A stretch of 64,000 nucleotides of DNA from Globodera rostochiensis (lineage: Eukaryota; Nematoda; Chromadorea; Rhabditida; Heteroderidae). This document shows positions 10,780-19,372 of this stretch, piece after piece. The notes beneath the pieces were generated by a model. That model made no database searches, had not been told where the DNA came from, and saw nothing but the letters and a program-made list of their open reading frames with translations. Both the position numbers and the translations under genes were made by a program. Every line of letters begins with the position of its first letter. Within the stretch, counting starts at the first letter, position 1. The stretch is from contig JAEVLN010000006.1 in the NCBI GenBank assembly GCA_018350325.1, positions 1,874,693-1,938,692 on the forward strand, read 5' to 3'.

Positions 10780-11177
10780 ATGATGAGTTTATTCACACAA
10801 TATTTGACAATTGCCGTTTTGTTTGTGTTTATTAGTCAATCGACAGCAAAAAAATGAATGTGAAAAAGGTTTGGAATTTATATTAATAAATATTTAAATT
10901 AATTAAATCACTTTAGATCCGATCAAGACGGGACAGCAAATGTTGGACTCGGCCCCAACTCTATTCAATGGGATAAAATCGGAAAGTTTTGACGGGGAAA
11001 TGGTCATAAAATGGCTTCAAAAAAATGCTTTTGGCGTTTTGTGTTGTCAAAAAATTGAGCCAAAATTTGAAATGGATGAAAATTAAAAAATTTTGCAAAA
11101 TTATTTTTGTCAGCAATTGAAAAACGGCAAAAGTATGGAAGAAGCAGCGAAAAATGTTGAAAGCGCAGCAATAAAAT
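10780..11177 (+). pseudogene. Family A copy A3 (truncated)
   Basis: Exon 1 starts at 10780 with a recognisable signal peptide. One extra A in the AAAAAAA run after T-A puts a TGA in frame just before the N-E-C-E-K codons. Exon 2 begins at the TTTAG/ATCCG acceptor near 10916 and runs through C-C-Q-K-I-E-P-K-F-E-M, then meets TAA near 11085. Homology stops at about 11177, where unrelated DNA with a GST relic begins. No exon 3. Confidence 0.85.
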
Positions 11178-11235
11178 CTCTGAATATTCATGAATTTTTT
11201 TATTGAAAAATATTAATCGGATGGTGTTTGTAGCC

Positions 11236-11321
11236 ACCATGGACAAGCAGGACGGGAGCATATAATCCGAACCGGACTCCTTCAGAAGCGCCTCAAACAA
11301 CGGAAAAATGCGCTTGGCGCC
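11236..11321 (-). pseudogene. GST exon 4 fragment
   Basis: The minus strand matches the fourth exon of the GST gene at 60551-60691, covering the region coding [22 protein letters not shown]. No neighbouring GST exons are present, so this is an isolated relic at the broken end of A3. Confidence 0.85.
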
Positions 11322-11506
11322 TTTTTTAAATTAATATGGAATAAAATAGTGTAAAATCTGAGAAAATAACTAATAAATACAAACTGCTTTGCTATAGTTG
11401 ATATTTTATTACAAAATATATTTAGTTTTTATTTAAAGACTTTCTATTTTTAAAGTGCATGCTAATTTAAAATTTATTATTTTTTCCTTTGGTAATAAAT
11501 AAATAT

Positions 11507-11728
11507 TCCGTATTCATTCTTTTAATTCCACACTCTCTGATAATTCCACACTCTCTAATAATTCCACACTCTCTAATAATTCCACACTCTCTAATAATTC
11601 CACACTCTCTAATAATTCCACACTCTCTAATAATTCCGCCATAGACATGCTTTTTACCGGCTACATGGATACTTTCTGAGGAGGTTGAAAAATAATTCCA
11701 CATGTGGAATTAAAAGAATGAATACGGT
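11507..11728. mobile_element. MITE with ACCGTA-type termini, copy 2, tandem core
   Basis: Near-perfect terminal inverted repeats (CCGTATTCATTCTTTTAATT and its complement) enclose six to seven copies of an 18-base unit, TAATTCCACACTCTCTAA. The rest of the interior includes GAGGTTGAAAAATAATTCC, as in copy 1. The minus-strand Ile-Ile-Arg-Glu-Cys-Gly repeat frame is a by-product of the array. Confidence 0.8.
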
Positions 11729-11876
11729 AAATATTCTTCATTTCGTATTTAAGGTCTTTGTATCAACATAAAAATTAATATTTTCTTTTCCCGTGAACAT
11801 TTAAATAATTAATAAATACGCCCGGACATAAATAATTAATTATAAGATTAAATTTAAAAAATATTTAGGCAATTGA

Positions 11877-11991
11877 ATGATGACGTTTTATTATTCACAC
11901 AAATTCAATCAAAATTTATTTGGCCATTTGATAATTGCGGTTTTGTTGGTGTTTAGTCATCCATCGACAGCAGAAAATGAATGTCAAAAAG
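11877..11991 (+). pseudogene. Orphan family A first exon
   Basis: A complete exon 1 of the A6 type: start MMTFYYSHKFNQNLFGHL, hydrophobic core, E-N-E-C-Q-K end, and a GTTTAG donor at the conserved position. No exon 2 of the family follows; downstream sequence to 12378 is unrelated. A possible acceptor (AATCTATAG near 12086) opens only 14 codons before a stop. Likely a partial duplicate. Confidence 0.75.
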
Positions 11992-12378
11992 GTTTAGAAA
12001 TGTCATTGTTTTACAGTTATGTATTTGAAAAAAAAAATTAAATTCGTCATTGAAGCGTGTTTTTTGAGACAAAATTCCAATCTATAGGCCCGCCTGATTT
12101 CTACACAAATGAAAAATGCTTTACAATTTGAAGCCCCACAGATGCAGAGAGAATCATCCTTTCAAGCTTTTAAATCAATTGTGTCCGGAACAAGGCCGAA
12201 CGTGTTCACGGGTCGCGGGCACGCACTTTTTGAAATAATCCATGATTGGTGTTGGAGTATGGATTAATAAACAAAAATTCAAAAGGAACACTTGGAAAAA
12301 TTATATTTTTTATACTCTCAAAAAAAAGCCTGTTCCTGACCAATTTTTTTAACAAAATGTTAAAAGTTCTAAATTTTT

Positions 12379-12928
12379 GATGGCACTTGTCGGCGCCGGC
12401 GGAACCTCCAATTTTGTAAAAAAATTTTGAAAATTTCTGAACCGTTTACATTAAACGGTTTACATATCATAAAGGCTTAAATTAAATTATTATATTCTTT
12501 GAAGATGAGAAAACATAAAGAAACAAGATAAAATCAATTTTAGTAAAGTAAATTCTAAAATATAAATAATAACATAATAATGCAATTCCCTATAATAAAA
12601 ATCAATTTTAGTAATGTAAATGCTCTGTTTAATAAATATAATAAATCAATTTTAGTAATGTAAACCCTTTGTTTAATAAATATAATATTATCTTTTTTGT
12701 TAATATTTTTGAATGGTTTATCGAAGCCACCAATTCTTCCTCTAAGAATGGACGTCATAAAATGCCTATTACGCAAATGGAATATCCGTATTTAAGCTCT
12801 TTCGTATGAACATAAAAATTAATATTTTATTTTCCCGTGAACATTTAAACAATTAATAAATACGTTCGGACACCAATAATTAATTAATATAATAAAAAAT
12901 TAAATTTAAAAAATATTTAGGCAAGTGA
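12379..12928 (+). promoter_or_regulatory. Conserved 5' region of A4
   Basis: Collinear with 1611-2148. It includes the GATGGCACTTGTCGGCGCC landmark, AATGCCTATTACGCAAATGG, the TATTTAAGCTCTTTCGTATG element and a final ATATTTAGGCAAGTGA leader just before the ATG. The leader pyrimidine/AG could also serve as a spliced-leader acceptor, which I cannot test. Confidence 0.45.
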
Positions 12929-14146
12929 ATGATGTTTTATTCACAAAAATATTTGATAATTGCCGTTTTGTTGGCGTTTATTAGTCAATTGACAGCAAAA
13001 AATGAATGTGAAAAAGGTTTGGAATTTATATTAATAAATATTTAAATTAATTACCTAAATCACTTTAGATCCGATTAAGACAGGACAAGAATTGTTGAAC
13101 ATGGCCCCAACTCTATTCAATGGGATAAAATCGGAAAGTTTTGACGGGGAAACGGTCATAAAATGGCTTCAAAAATATGCCTTTGGCGTTTTGTGTTGTC
13201 AAAAAATTGAGCCAAAATTTGAAATGCATGAAAATTTTAAAAATTTGCAAAATAATTTTTGCCAACAATTGGAAAACGACAAAAGTATGGAAGAAGCAGC
13301 GGTAAATGTTGAAACCGCAGCAATAAATTTGATGGAAAATTTGGATAAGCCAAACATTTTGCAAAATATTCGTCAAAAAATTGCCGAAAATTCGTTTCTC
13401 GATGAAAAAAACAAAGAGAAAATGGAAAAACTTTTGGGACAGTTTCAAATTGGAATAGACAAATTTTATGGCATAATTAAAGGTAAAAAAAATATGTGAA
13501 ATAAACAAAACTTTGTCATTTTATATGCTAACTTTTATTCTTTTCAGCATCTAAGGAAACCCGATTAAGTTTTGGGGCTAGAATGCAAAATTTTATCAAG
13601 CTTTAACAGTTTTCTTTGTCAATTGTAAAATAATTTGAATATAGTTTTTTCTATCTTAATTATTGTTATTTATTGGAATTTCCTGTAAAAGTGTGTTTGT
13701 GACTACCTATTTTTGATTTAGCTCGTTTGAATGTTTCGCATAGCCGAGATGAAGCCGACCATTCCAAGGGGGCAAACGCATTGCGGCAATATCAAAGGGA
13801 AAACGCATTGCGGCAACATCAAATGGAAAACGCATTGCGACAACATCAAAGACGACGCCGCAAGCGAATGCGAATTCTTGGAGCAGTCACTGGACGCTTT
13901 TCTTCAGCATTTTCAACAGAAAATCCAAGGACAGGTCGACCGCAAACGCTTTTTGGAGTGAAGGGATGCGTTGGGCTGTTTGTGACGGCCGCGTGTTCAA
14001 TTGGTGCGGCCATTTATCTGGCCATCACCGGGATGAGCCATGCCGCAGCAATGAAGATTGCAATGTTTTTCTTTTTGGTTGGCACCTTTTTGGTTGTGTT
14101 TCCCTTCTTCATTTGGCAATGTGTTGTGAACAAACTGTGCTTGTAA
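12929..14146 (+). CDS. Family A copy A4: secreted helical protein with 9-residue repeats and two TM helices
   Basis: Exons 12929-13016, 13069-13482 and 13722-14146 (88+414+425 nt), phase 1 introns, 308 residues. The signal peptide (MMFYSQKYLIIAVLLAF) ends near A-K-N-E-C. The exon 2 domain (30-167) carries C-C-Q-K, F-C-Q-Q and F-L-D-E-K-N-K-E-K. Exon 3 has three N-A-L-R-Q-H-Q-x-E repeats (about 186-210), each 27 bases, then RRRRKRM (211-217), a Ser/Thr-rich linker, and two hydrophobic helices (about 250-271 and 278-299). The basic cluster could be a proprotein cleavage site or a topogenic signal. A second possible last exon lies inside intron 2: TTTTATTCTTTTCAG before 13548 opens 19 codons in the right phase to a TAA at 13604. 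It would give a soluble form. This is the best-preserved copy of its type. Function unknown. Confidence 0.8.
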
Positions 14147-14463
14147 CAATATTGTTTAGAGGCTTTTCGGCTTCTTCTTTTTGTATTATTTTTTGTTTAA
14201 CAAATTGTTGAAAAATAAAATTATGAAATGTTGTGTAATGAATTGGCCACCAGCAAGCCTTTTTCGACAACCATGTGCCGGACTCGATTCTCAAATAAGC
14301 CGAGGCATGACTTGTTTAAAGAATCGGTTTAAGTTAGGGCGCTTCCATCAAAACATTTCTAAAAAATGCGCATTTAAGATATATTGGCCAATTTCGTTAG
14401 ATTCGTCCCAACTTAAAAATAGTTTATTAAATAAATAATAAATAGCGAACTTTTTATTATAAA

Positions 14464-14490
14464 GGGAGGCGCGAACGCCGTCCCCCGCAC
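14464..14490 (+). repeat. Conserved hairpin repeat, copy 2 (hairpin only)
   Basis: The GGGAGGCG/CGAA/CGCCGTCCC hairpin is followed by CCGCACTCAAAAAT and then diverges from the copies at 4319 and 61767. Confidence 0.6.
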
Positions 14491-15149
14491 TCAAAAATAC
14501 CGGTTTAATTCCCTGATCAAAGGTTCAACATAGGAGAGATTCTGAATAGTGTCAATTTTGTTTGATTTGCTTGACGTCACCCCGCGGAAAGGCTCAAACT
14601 TTTTAAAATCGTAAAACACATAAATTCAGGTCCCGTCAACACTTCCATTCGCTTATTTATCCGTCGTAATGTCCGTATCAGGATAAAATCCCTAACGGTC
14701 AAAATCCCTAATAACCCAAAAGCGGACAAAATCCCTAATGGCTTAAGAACGGTCAAAATCCCTAAGAAAATCCCTAATAGCGGAATTTACGTTGTTTTAA
14801 CCTTTGAATGAATTTGATAGGTCTAAACGCTAGTAAATAAGCCTTAACTGTAAAAAACACGACAATCTCTAGTCAATTTTCCAATTTATTAACCAAAAAA
14901 GAATGCAAAATTTTATTTCTTATTTAACAATAATCAATTGATCACCGCGTCCAAAATGGTCTTGACAAATATCAAAATCAGAATCGTTTACAGTATTCTT
15001 CTCTTCAGAGATCCAATTGGCGCACGTTCAACTAGTTATAAGTTGAGGCTGAGAATGTCCAACAGAAAAAAAAACAGTTTAGTCTGCAAAAAAAAAGTTA
15101 ATGAAATTCTTTTTAGTCAAAAAATTACTAATTTTGCAAACCTGGCTGG
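14491..15149. repeat. Intergenic with irregular AAAATCCCTAA repeats
   Basis: Between about 14680 and 14790 the motif AAAATCCCTAA recurs about six times with variable spacers such as CGGTC. The remainder is AT-rich, with no supportable gene. Confidence 0.5.
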
Positions 15150-15235
15150 GGTTTGTTAGGCTTAGGCCTAAGCCTAAGCCAGCTTAAGCCTAGCTTAGCT
15201 TAGATCAAGCTTAGGCTTAGCCTAAGACGCTCAGG
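15150..15235. repeat. TTAGGC-like palindromic block
   Basis: Contains a head-to-head TTAGGCTTAGG/CCTAAGCCTAA palindrome followed by degenerate CTTAAGCC and CTTAGGCTTAGCC units. TTAGGC is the nematode telomere repeat, but only two to three exact units are present. Confidence 0.5.
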
Positions 15236-15296
15236 GGATTCGGGAACTTTTGGCTTGAGTGGGATTCGAGACACTTTTGGCTGAGAAAAGATGCAC

Positions 15297-15591
15297 CACT
15301 AAAAATATATTTTGCAATTTTTATTCCATATATATATAAATCCGTGCCCTATTTCAAAATGTTTGGCTTATGCAAATTTTTCATCAAATTTATTGCTTAG
15401 CTTTTAACATGTTCCGCTGCTTCTTCAATACTTTTGCCGTTTTCAATTGTTGACAACAATTTTTAAAAATTTCTATAAAATAAATATTTATTTAAAAGAA
15501 TTGAAATTGACATTAACAATTAATAATATTTTGCTAAGCTTGGGAGCGGCCCCTGCGCAAGGATGACACGCAAATTCGCGTTCCAAATTTT
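15297..15591 (+). pseudogene. U6 locus relic
   Basis: 15549-15590 matches the 3' half of U6 (GGCCCCTGCGCAAGGATGAC, then ACGCAAATTCG, with the GTGAAG part lost). Sequence at 15297-15345 matches the DNA just downstream of the intact U6 gene (near 62585-62630). It looks like a rearranged duplicate of that locus. Confidence 0.75.
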
Positions 15592-15794
15592 GTTGCTTTT
15601 TTTCATTAAAATTTAGTTTTTTTCTTTACCCACAAAAATCTTGAATTCAACCCGAGGATTGCCGAATAATGTGTATTTCAAAAAATAATAATCACCGGGC
15701 TTCCGAACCACATCGAACCTTTTTTTTTAAATTTCAAAATCTTCCAAAAAAAACAAGTTTTGCCTAAATTAAAAAGTGGTATAAACTGAACTAA

Positions 15795-15935
15795 GGTTGT
15801 CACCCCAACTCCGACCCCGTCCCCGACACCGCAAATTTAGGCCATTTTTCGGGGTTTTCCCCGACCCCGACACTTCTAACCCTGACCCCGAAGCCCATCA
15901 CCGACTCGGGCCCGGGGTTAGCATACACCCCTAAA
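15795..15935. repeat. GC-rich CCCCGACC repeat
   Basis: Inverted relative of 7805-7935, with AAATTTAGGCCATTTTTCGG in common. Non-coding. Confidence 0.5.
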
Positions 15936-16316
15936 GATGGCATCATTGAGTGACAAAATTCATTTTTTGTTAGGGGTTGGCTGTGGTCTTGCGTACTTTT
16001 GACAAAAAATTTATTGAATTTTTACAAAAATTCGCAAGTACGGCCAACAATCCGTTTCCAAGTACTGTACTTGGCATCCAAGTACGTATAGAAACCCTGT
16101 TTTATAATAGTAAGTTTTTAATTTAAATTGTTTAAGCCAAGGCTCCACTATAGTAATTTAATCGTTTAATATGAATATTTCCTTCTTTTTTCTTCCTCTA
16201 AAATCAATTGATTTATCGGAAATTGGACGCCATAAAAATGTTGACGTGCAGCATAAATACAAGTGCTTAACCTTCACATTTTATCATCATTTAAATTATT
16301 AATCGAAAACGTTTCA

Positions 16317-17492
16317 ATGCAAAAGTTATTTGAATTTGTATTTTTTATGCTTTTATTAAACATAAGTCACCAAAAAGTGCTAAAATCAACAAAATGCCAA
16401 GGAGGTTATGACAAATTCAATTTTCAATTCATTTAAGCCATCGTTTAGATCCGATTAAGTCGGGACAAGAATTGTTGGACACGGCCCCACCACTATTCAA
16501 CGGAATCAATTCGGGAAAATTTGATAGCGACTTAGCCATCATTTTTTTTAAAAATTACGCTTTTGACGTTTTGTGTTGTCAAAAAATTGATCCAAAATTT
16601 GAAATGAATGAAAATTTGAAAAATTTGCAAAACAATTTTTGTCAACAATTGGAAAACGGCAAAAGTATGGAACAAGCAGTGGAAAATGTTCAAAGCTCAG
16701 CAATAAATTTAATGCAAAATTTGGATCAGCCAAACATTTTGCCAAATATTCGTCAAGAAATTGTCCAAAATTCGTTTCTCGATGAAAAAAACAAAGAGAA
16801 AATGGAAAAACTTTTGGAACACTTTCAAATTGGAATAGACAAATTTTATGCCATAATTAAAGGTAAAATAGCGCCCAGACCAAAATCACTTTTATTAGTA
16901 TGTTAAGCCAACCGTACAGCAAAATTTCATATTGTTAATTTGAAAAACTAATGGGCCACTTTGTTCTGGCAATCGACAAATTTTATGAAATTTATTAAAC
17001 GTAAATTTATGTGGTTTACACTTAATTCATAATTCGTACGTGTACAAAAGGTCCCAAGGACAAATGTCCCAAGGACAATTAATTTTTACGTCAACATTTG
17101 TATTGGCATAAAAGAGAGCACAGTACCCAAATCCATTAGTTGGCATCTTGTCTGTGGGACCATTTGTCCGATTTAGCGTGAGGACATTTTGTCGTTGATA
17201 GTATGTCTCCGAAATTTTAATTTTAATTTTTTGGCAAACAGTTCGAAATGCAACAATGCTGCAACGACGACGCAAGCGTATGGACAGCTTGAACATTGAA
17301 AGCGGAGAAGGCGGGGGAAGGACAAACGATCGCAATGTGAATTTAAAAGCATGCATTTTTACCATGGTTATTGGATTATTTGCTATTGGCATGGGCACAT
17401 TTTTTGCCACTCGTTCCGCTGTGCCAGGGTTGATTTTTTGTGGCGTCATACTTCTTTGTGCATTAATTGTTGCCTTTCGTATTTGTGGTTAG
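16317..17492 (+). CDS. Family A copy A5: secreted helical protein with two TM helices
   Basis: Exons 16317-16404, 16449-16862 and 17242-17492 (88+414+251 nt), phase 1 introns, 250 residues. Nearly the same signal peptide as A2. The exon 2 domain differs from A2 by conservative and charge-changing substitutions (for example E-Q-A-V-E-N-V-Q for E-E-A-A-E-N-V-K) while C-C-Q-K and F-C-Q-Q are kept. Exon 3 reads V-R-N-A-T-M-L-Q, RRRKRM, a G-E-G-G-G-R linker, and two hydrophobic helices separated by S-A-V-P-G. It stops at TAG after F-R-I-C-G, six residues before the A2 end. The exon 3 acceptor (GCAAACAG/TTC) is the only one shared with A2. Intron 2 again carries a decayed copy of the exon 2 end (about 16955-17000). 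Function unknown. Confidence 0.8.
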
Positions 17493-17523
17493 CGATGATG
17501 CGACTGACGCTTCTGCTCAACGC

Positions 17524-17662
17524 GCTTTTGATCAATCAATGCTTCTCTGAAGCTTTGAACAATCAAAGCTTCTCGGAAGTTTTGATCAATCAATGCTTCT
17601 CTGAAGTTTCGATCAATCAATGCTTCCCTGAAATTTTGATCAATCAATGCTTCTCTGTCTCT
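17524..17662 (+). repeat. 27-bp minisatellite downstream of A5
   Basis: About five copies of the same unit as at 5988-6172, with the frame kept open. The difference in copy number from the A2 array shows turnover since duplication. Confidence 0.8.
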
Positions 17663-18164
17663 GTCCTCCCGTTGTTTGATGCTTTATCGATCAATTTTCT
17701 TTTTGTTTTCTCTCCCTCTGTCTCTTTATTCATGTGCCTGCCTCCTTTGGTGTCTAGCTGAAATTTAATTTTCGCACCGGATTAAATTTTGTTGCATGGA
17801 AAAATATGTGTGCAAACTAAGGGGATGTTCGTGAGTCTCGGTCTCGGGTTTTTAGTCTCGAAAAAGGAGATTTTTTTTGGTGAGAATTCATTACAGAATT
17901 CTGAGCCTGAAAGATCAAATATACATAATAAATCAAATTTAAAAATCGTTAATTTAATTCTTTTGCACGATTGTGGATGCGATGCGTCGGTCGTTGGCCC
18001 AGTGGTTGAATTCTGTCTCGTAGTTTAACTCCCCTACGGAGAACCGATTTTATTTTTTTAATTTAATAATTTCTTGAACATCTGAATTTCTACGGGGCCA
18101 AAGATGACGTGACGAACCCGGAAAATTTGGAGCATTGGAGTAATTTGTGGACAAGCGCATCCAA

Positions 18165-18795
18165 TCGTAAATCCTCTTGTAATTCCATCCCCTTTAATAA
18201 TCCCACCCCCTCTAATAATCCCGCCCCTCTAATAATCCCGCCCCTCTAATAATCCCGCCCCTCTAATAATCCCGCCCCTCTAATAATCCCGCCCCTCTAA
18301 TAATCCCGCCCCTCTAATAATCCCGCCCCTCTAATAATCCCGCCCCTCTAATAATCCCACCTCTAATAATTCCGCTCCCTCGGAGGGGGTTGAGAAATAT
18401 TTTGCCCACTCTAATAATCGCATTTTTGTTAAGCAATTTTTGAAAAAATTTTCAAAATGTTTGTTAAGAAGCTTGTTCAAAACTTGCGAAAAATGGAAAC
18501 ATGTGTGGCGAAATTTTATGCTTTTTTCGCCCGGTCAAATACCTTTTTTTAGGGGGGGGGGGGGAGAGAGTCGGCGGTGCCGAAGTCGCCGCCGAGCAGA
18601 AAATTTTGACTCAATTTGTTAACAAACAGATTTTGAACCAAAATTTTAAAAAATTGGAAATTTTTTTGAAGCTTTATATGGACGGACATATCGCCAAACA
18701 ATCTGAAATATAATCCCATCCCCTCTAATAATCCCGCCTCCTCTCTGAGTAGGTTAAAATAATCCCACCGGTGGGATTGAAAGAGGATTTACGGT
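18165..18795. mobile_element. MITE with ACCGTA-type termini, copy 3, with 17-bp array
   Basis: The termini CGTAAATCCTCTTGTAATTCC-like and GGGATTGAAAGAGGATTTACG are inverted copies. The interior holds about nine units of CTCTAATAATCCCGCCC (18208-18355). An inverted SINE tail with the GC-rich hairpin (about 18545-18660) is inserted in it, followed by further TAATCCC units. Non-coding. Confidence 0.75.
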
Positions 18796-19278
18796 AGTTC
18801 AAGCAGTACGCTCGGGGAAAATTAGAAATCAGCGACAGAGGATGGATGACATAACAGAAAATTAAAGAATTTCTTTGATTCTATTTTCCCATTTTATGTA
18901 TTGCATTTTGTTTCCTGTTACATGGCTAATAAATTTTTGTTTAAATCGATGTTTTTCGCATTATTTAATCACTTTTATTTGTCAGGAAGTCGGAAGTGCA
19001 CTTTAATTTTTAAAAAAAATTATAATCAATTTTTAGTTTAAACAAAATTATAAAATCTTTTTTTTTAGTTTAAAAATAAAAATTATAAAATCTCCCTTTT
19101 GTTTAAAAAGTAATAAGTATCAAACAATTTTTGTTTAAAAATAAAAATTATGAAATCACTTTTTAGTTTAAAAATAAAAACCATAAAATCAATTTTAGTA
19201 ATGTAAATCCTTTGTTTAATAAAATAAAAAATTGCACTTTATCATGCTAAGTAATGCTTGCGTATTGCCAAAAATTGT
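18796..19278. other. Intergenic, AT-rich
   Basis: Several AAAATTATAAAATC-like imperfect repeats (19010-19200). No gene seen. Confidence 0.5.
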
Positions 19279-19372
19279 TGGCATTGTTCAGAATGTCATG
19301 TCAACATTAAAATGTCAGAAAATTCTATAAAAATGCCAAGCTTTGCTTTATGATTAAACTGTGCATATGCCA
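19279..19372 (+). promoter_or_regulatory. ATGCCA motifs at the start of the coiled-coil gene
   Basis: ATGCCA occurs at 19333 and 19367 and its complement TGGCAT at 19279. The hexamer equals the published DOG box of Globodera dorsal-gland effectors (established knowledge). The 19367 copy overlaps the possible start codon, so only two copies are strictly upstream. Confidence 0.4.

Larger units (their letters stand above)
16060..18025 (+). repeat. 2-kb segmental duplication, copy 2 (contains A5)
   Basis: Collinear with 4527-6530. The main differences are a shorter 27-bp minisatellite, a one-codon-shorter Arg run and an earlier stop in exon 3. Confidence 0.85.

Noticed and set aside
11467..11703. 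Minus-strand frame with G-I-I-R-E-C repeats
   Set aside because: By-product of the 18-base array in a MITE.
12087..12135. Second exon for the orphan family A signal peptide (G-P-P-D-F-Y-T-N-E-K-C)
   Set aside because: The acceptor is plausible, but the frame stops after 14 codons and resembles no family A exon.
14680..14800. Interstitial telomere made of AAAATCCCTAA
   Set aside because: Spacing is irregular and the unit is not the nematode telomere repeat.
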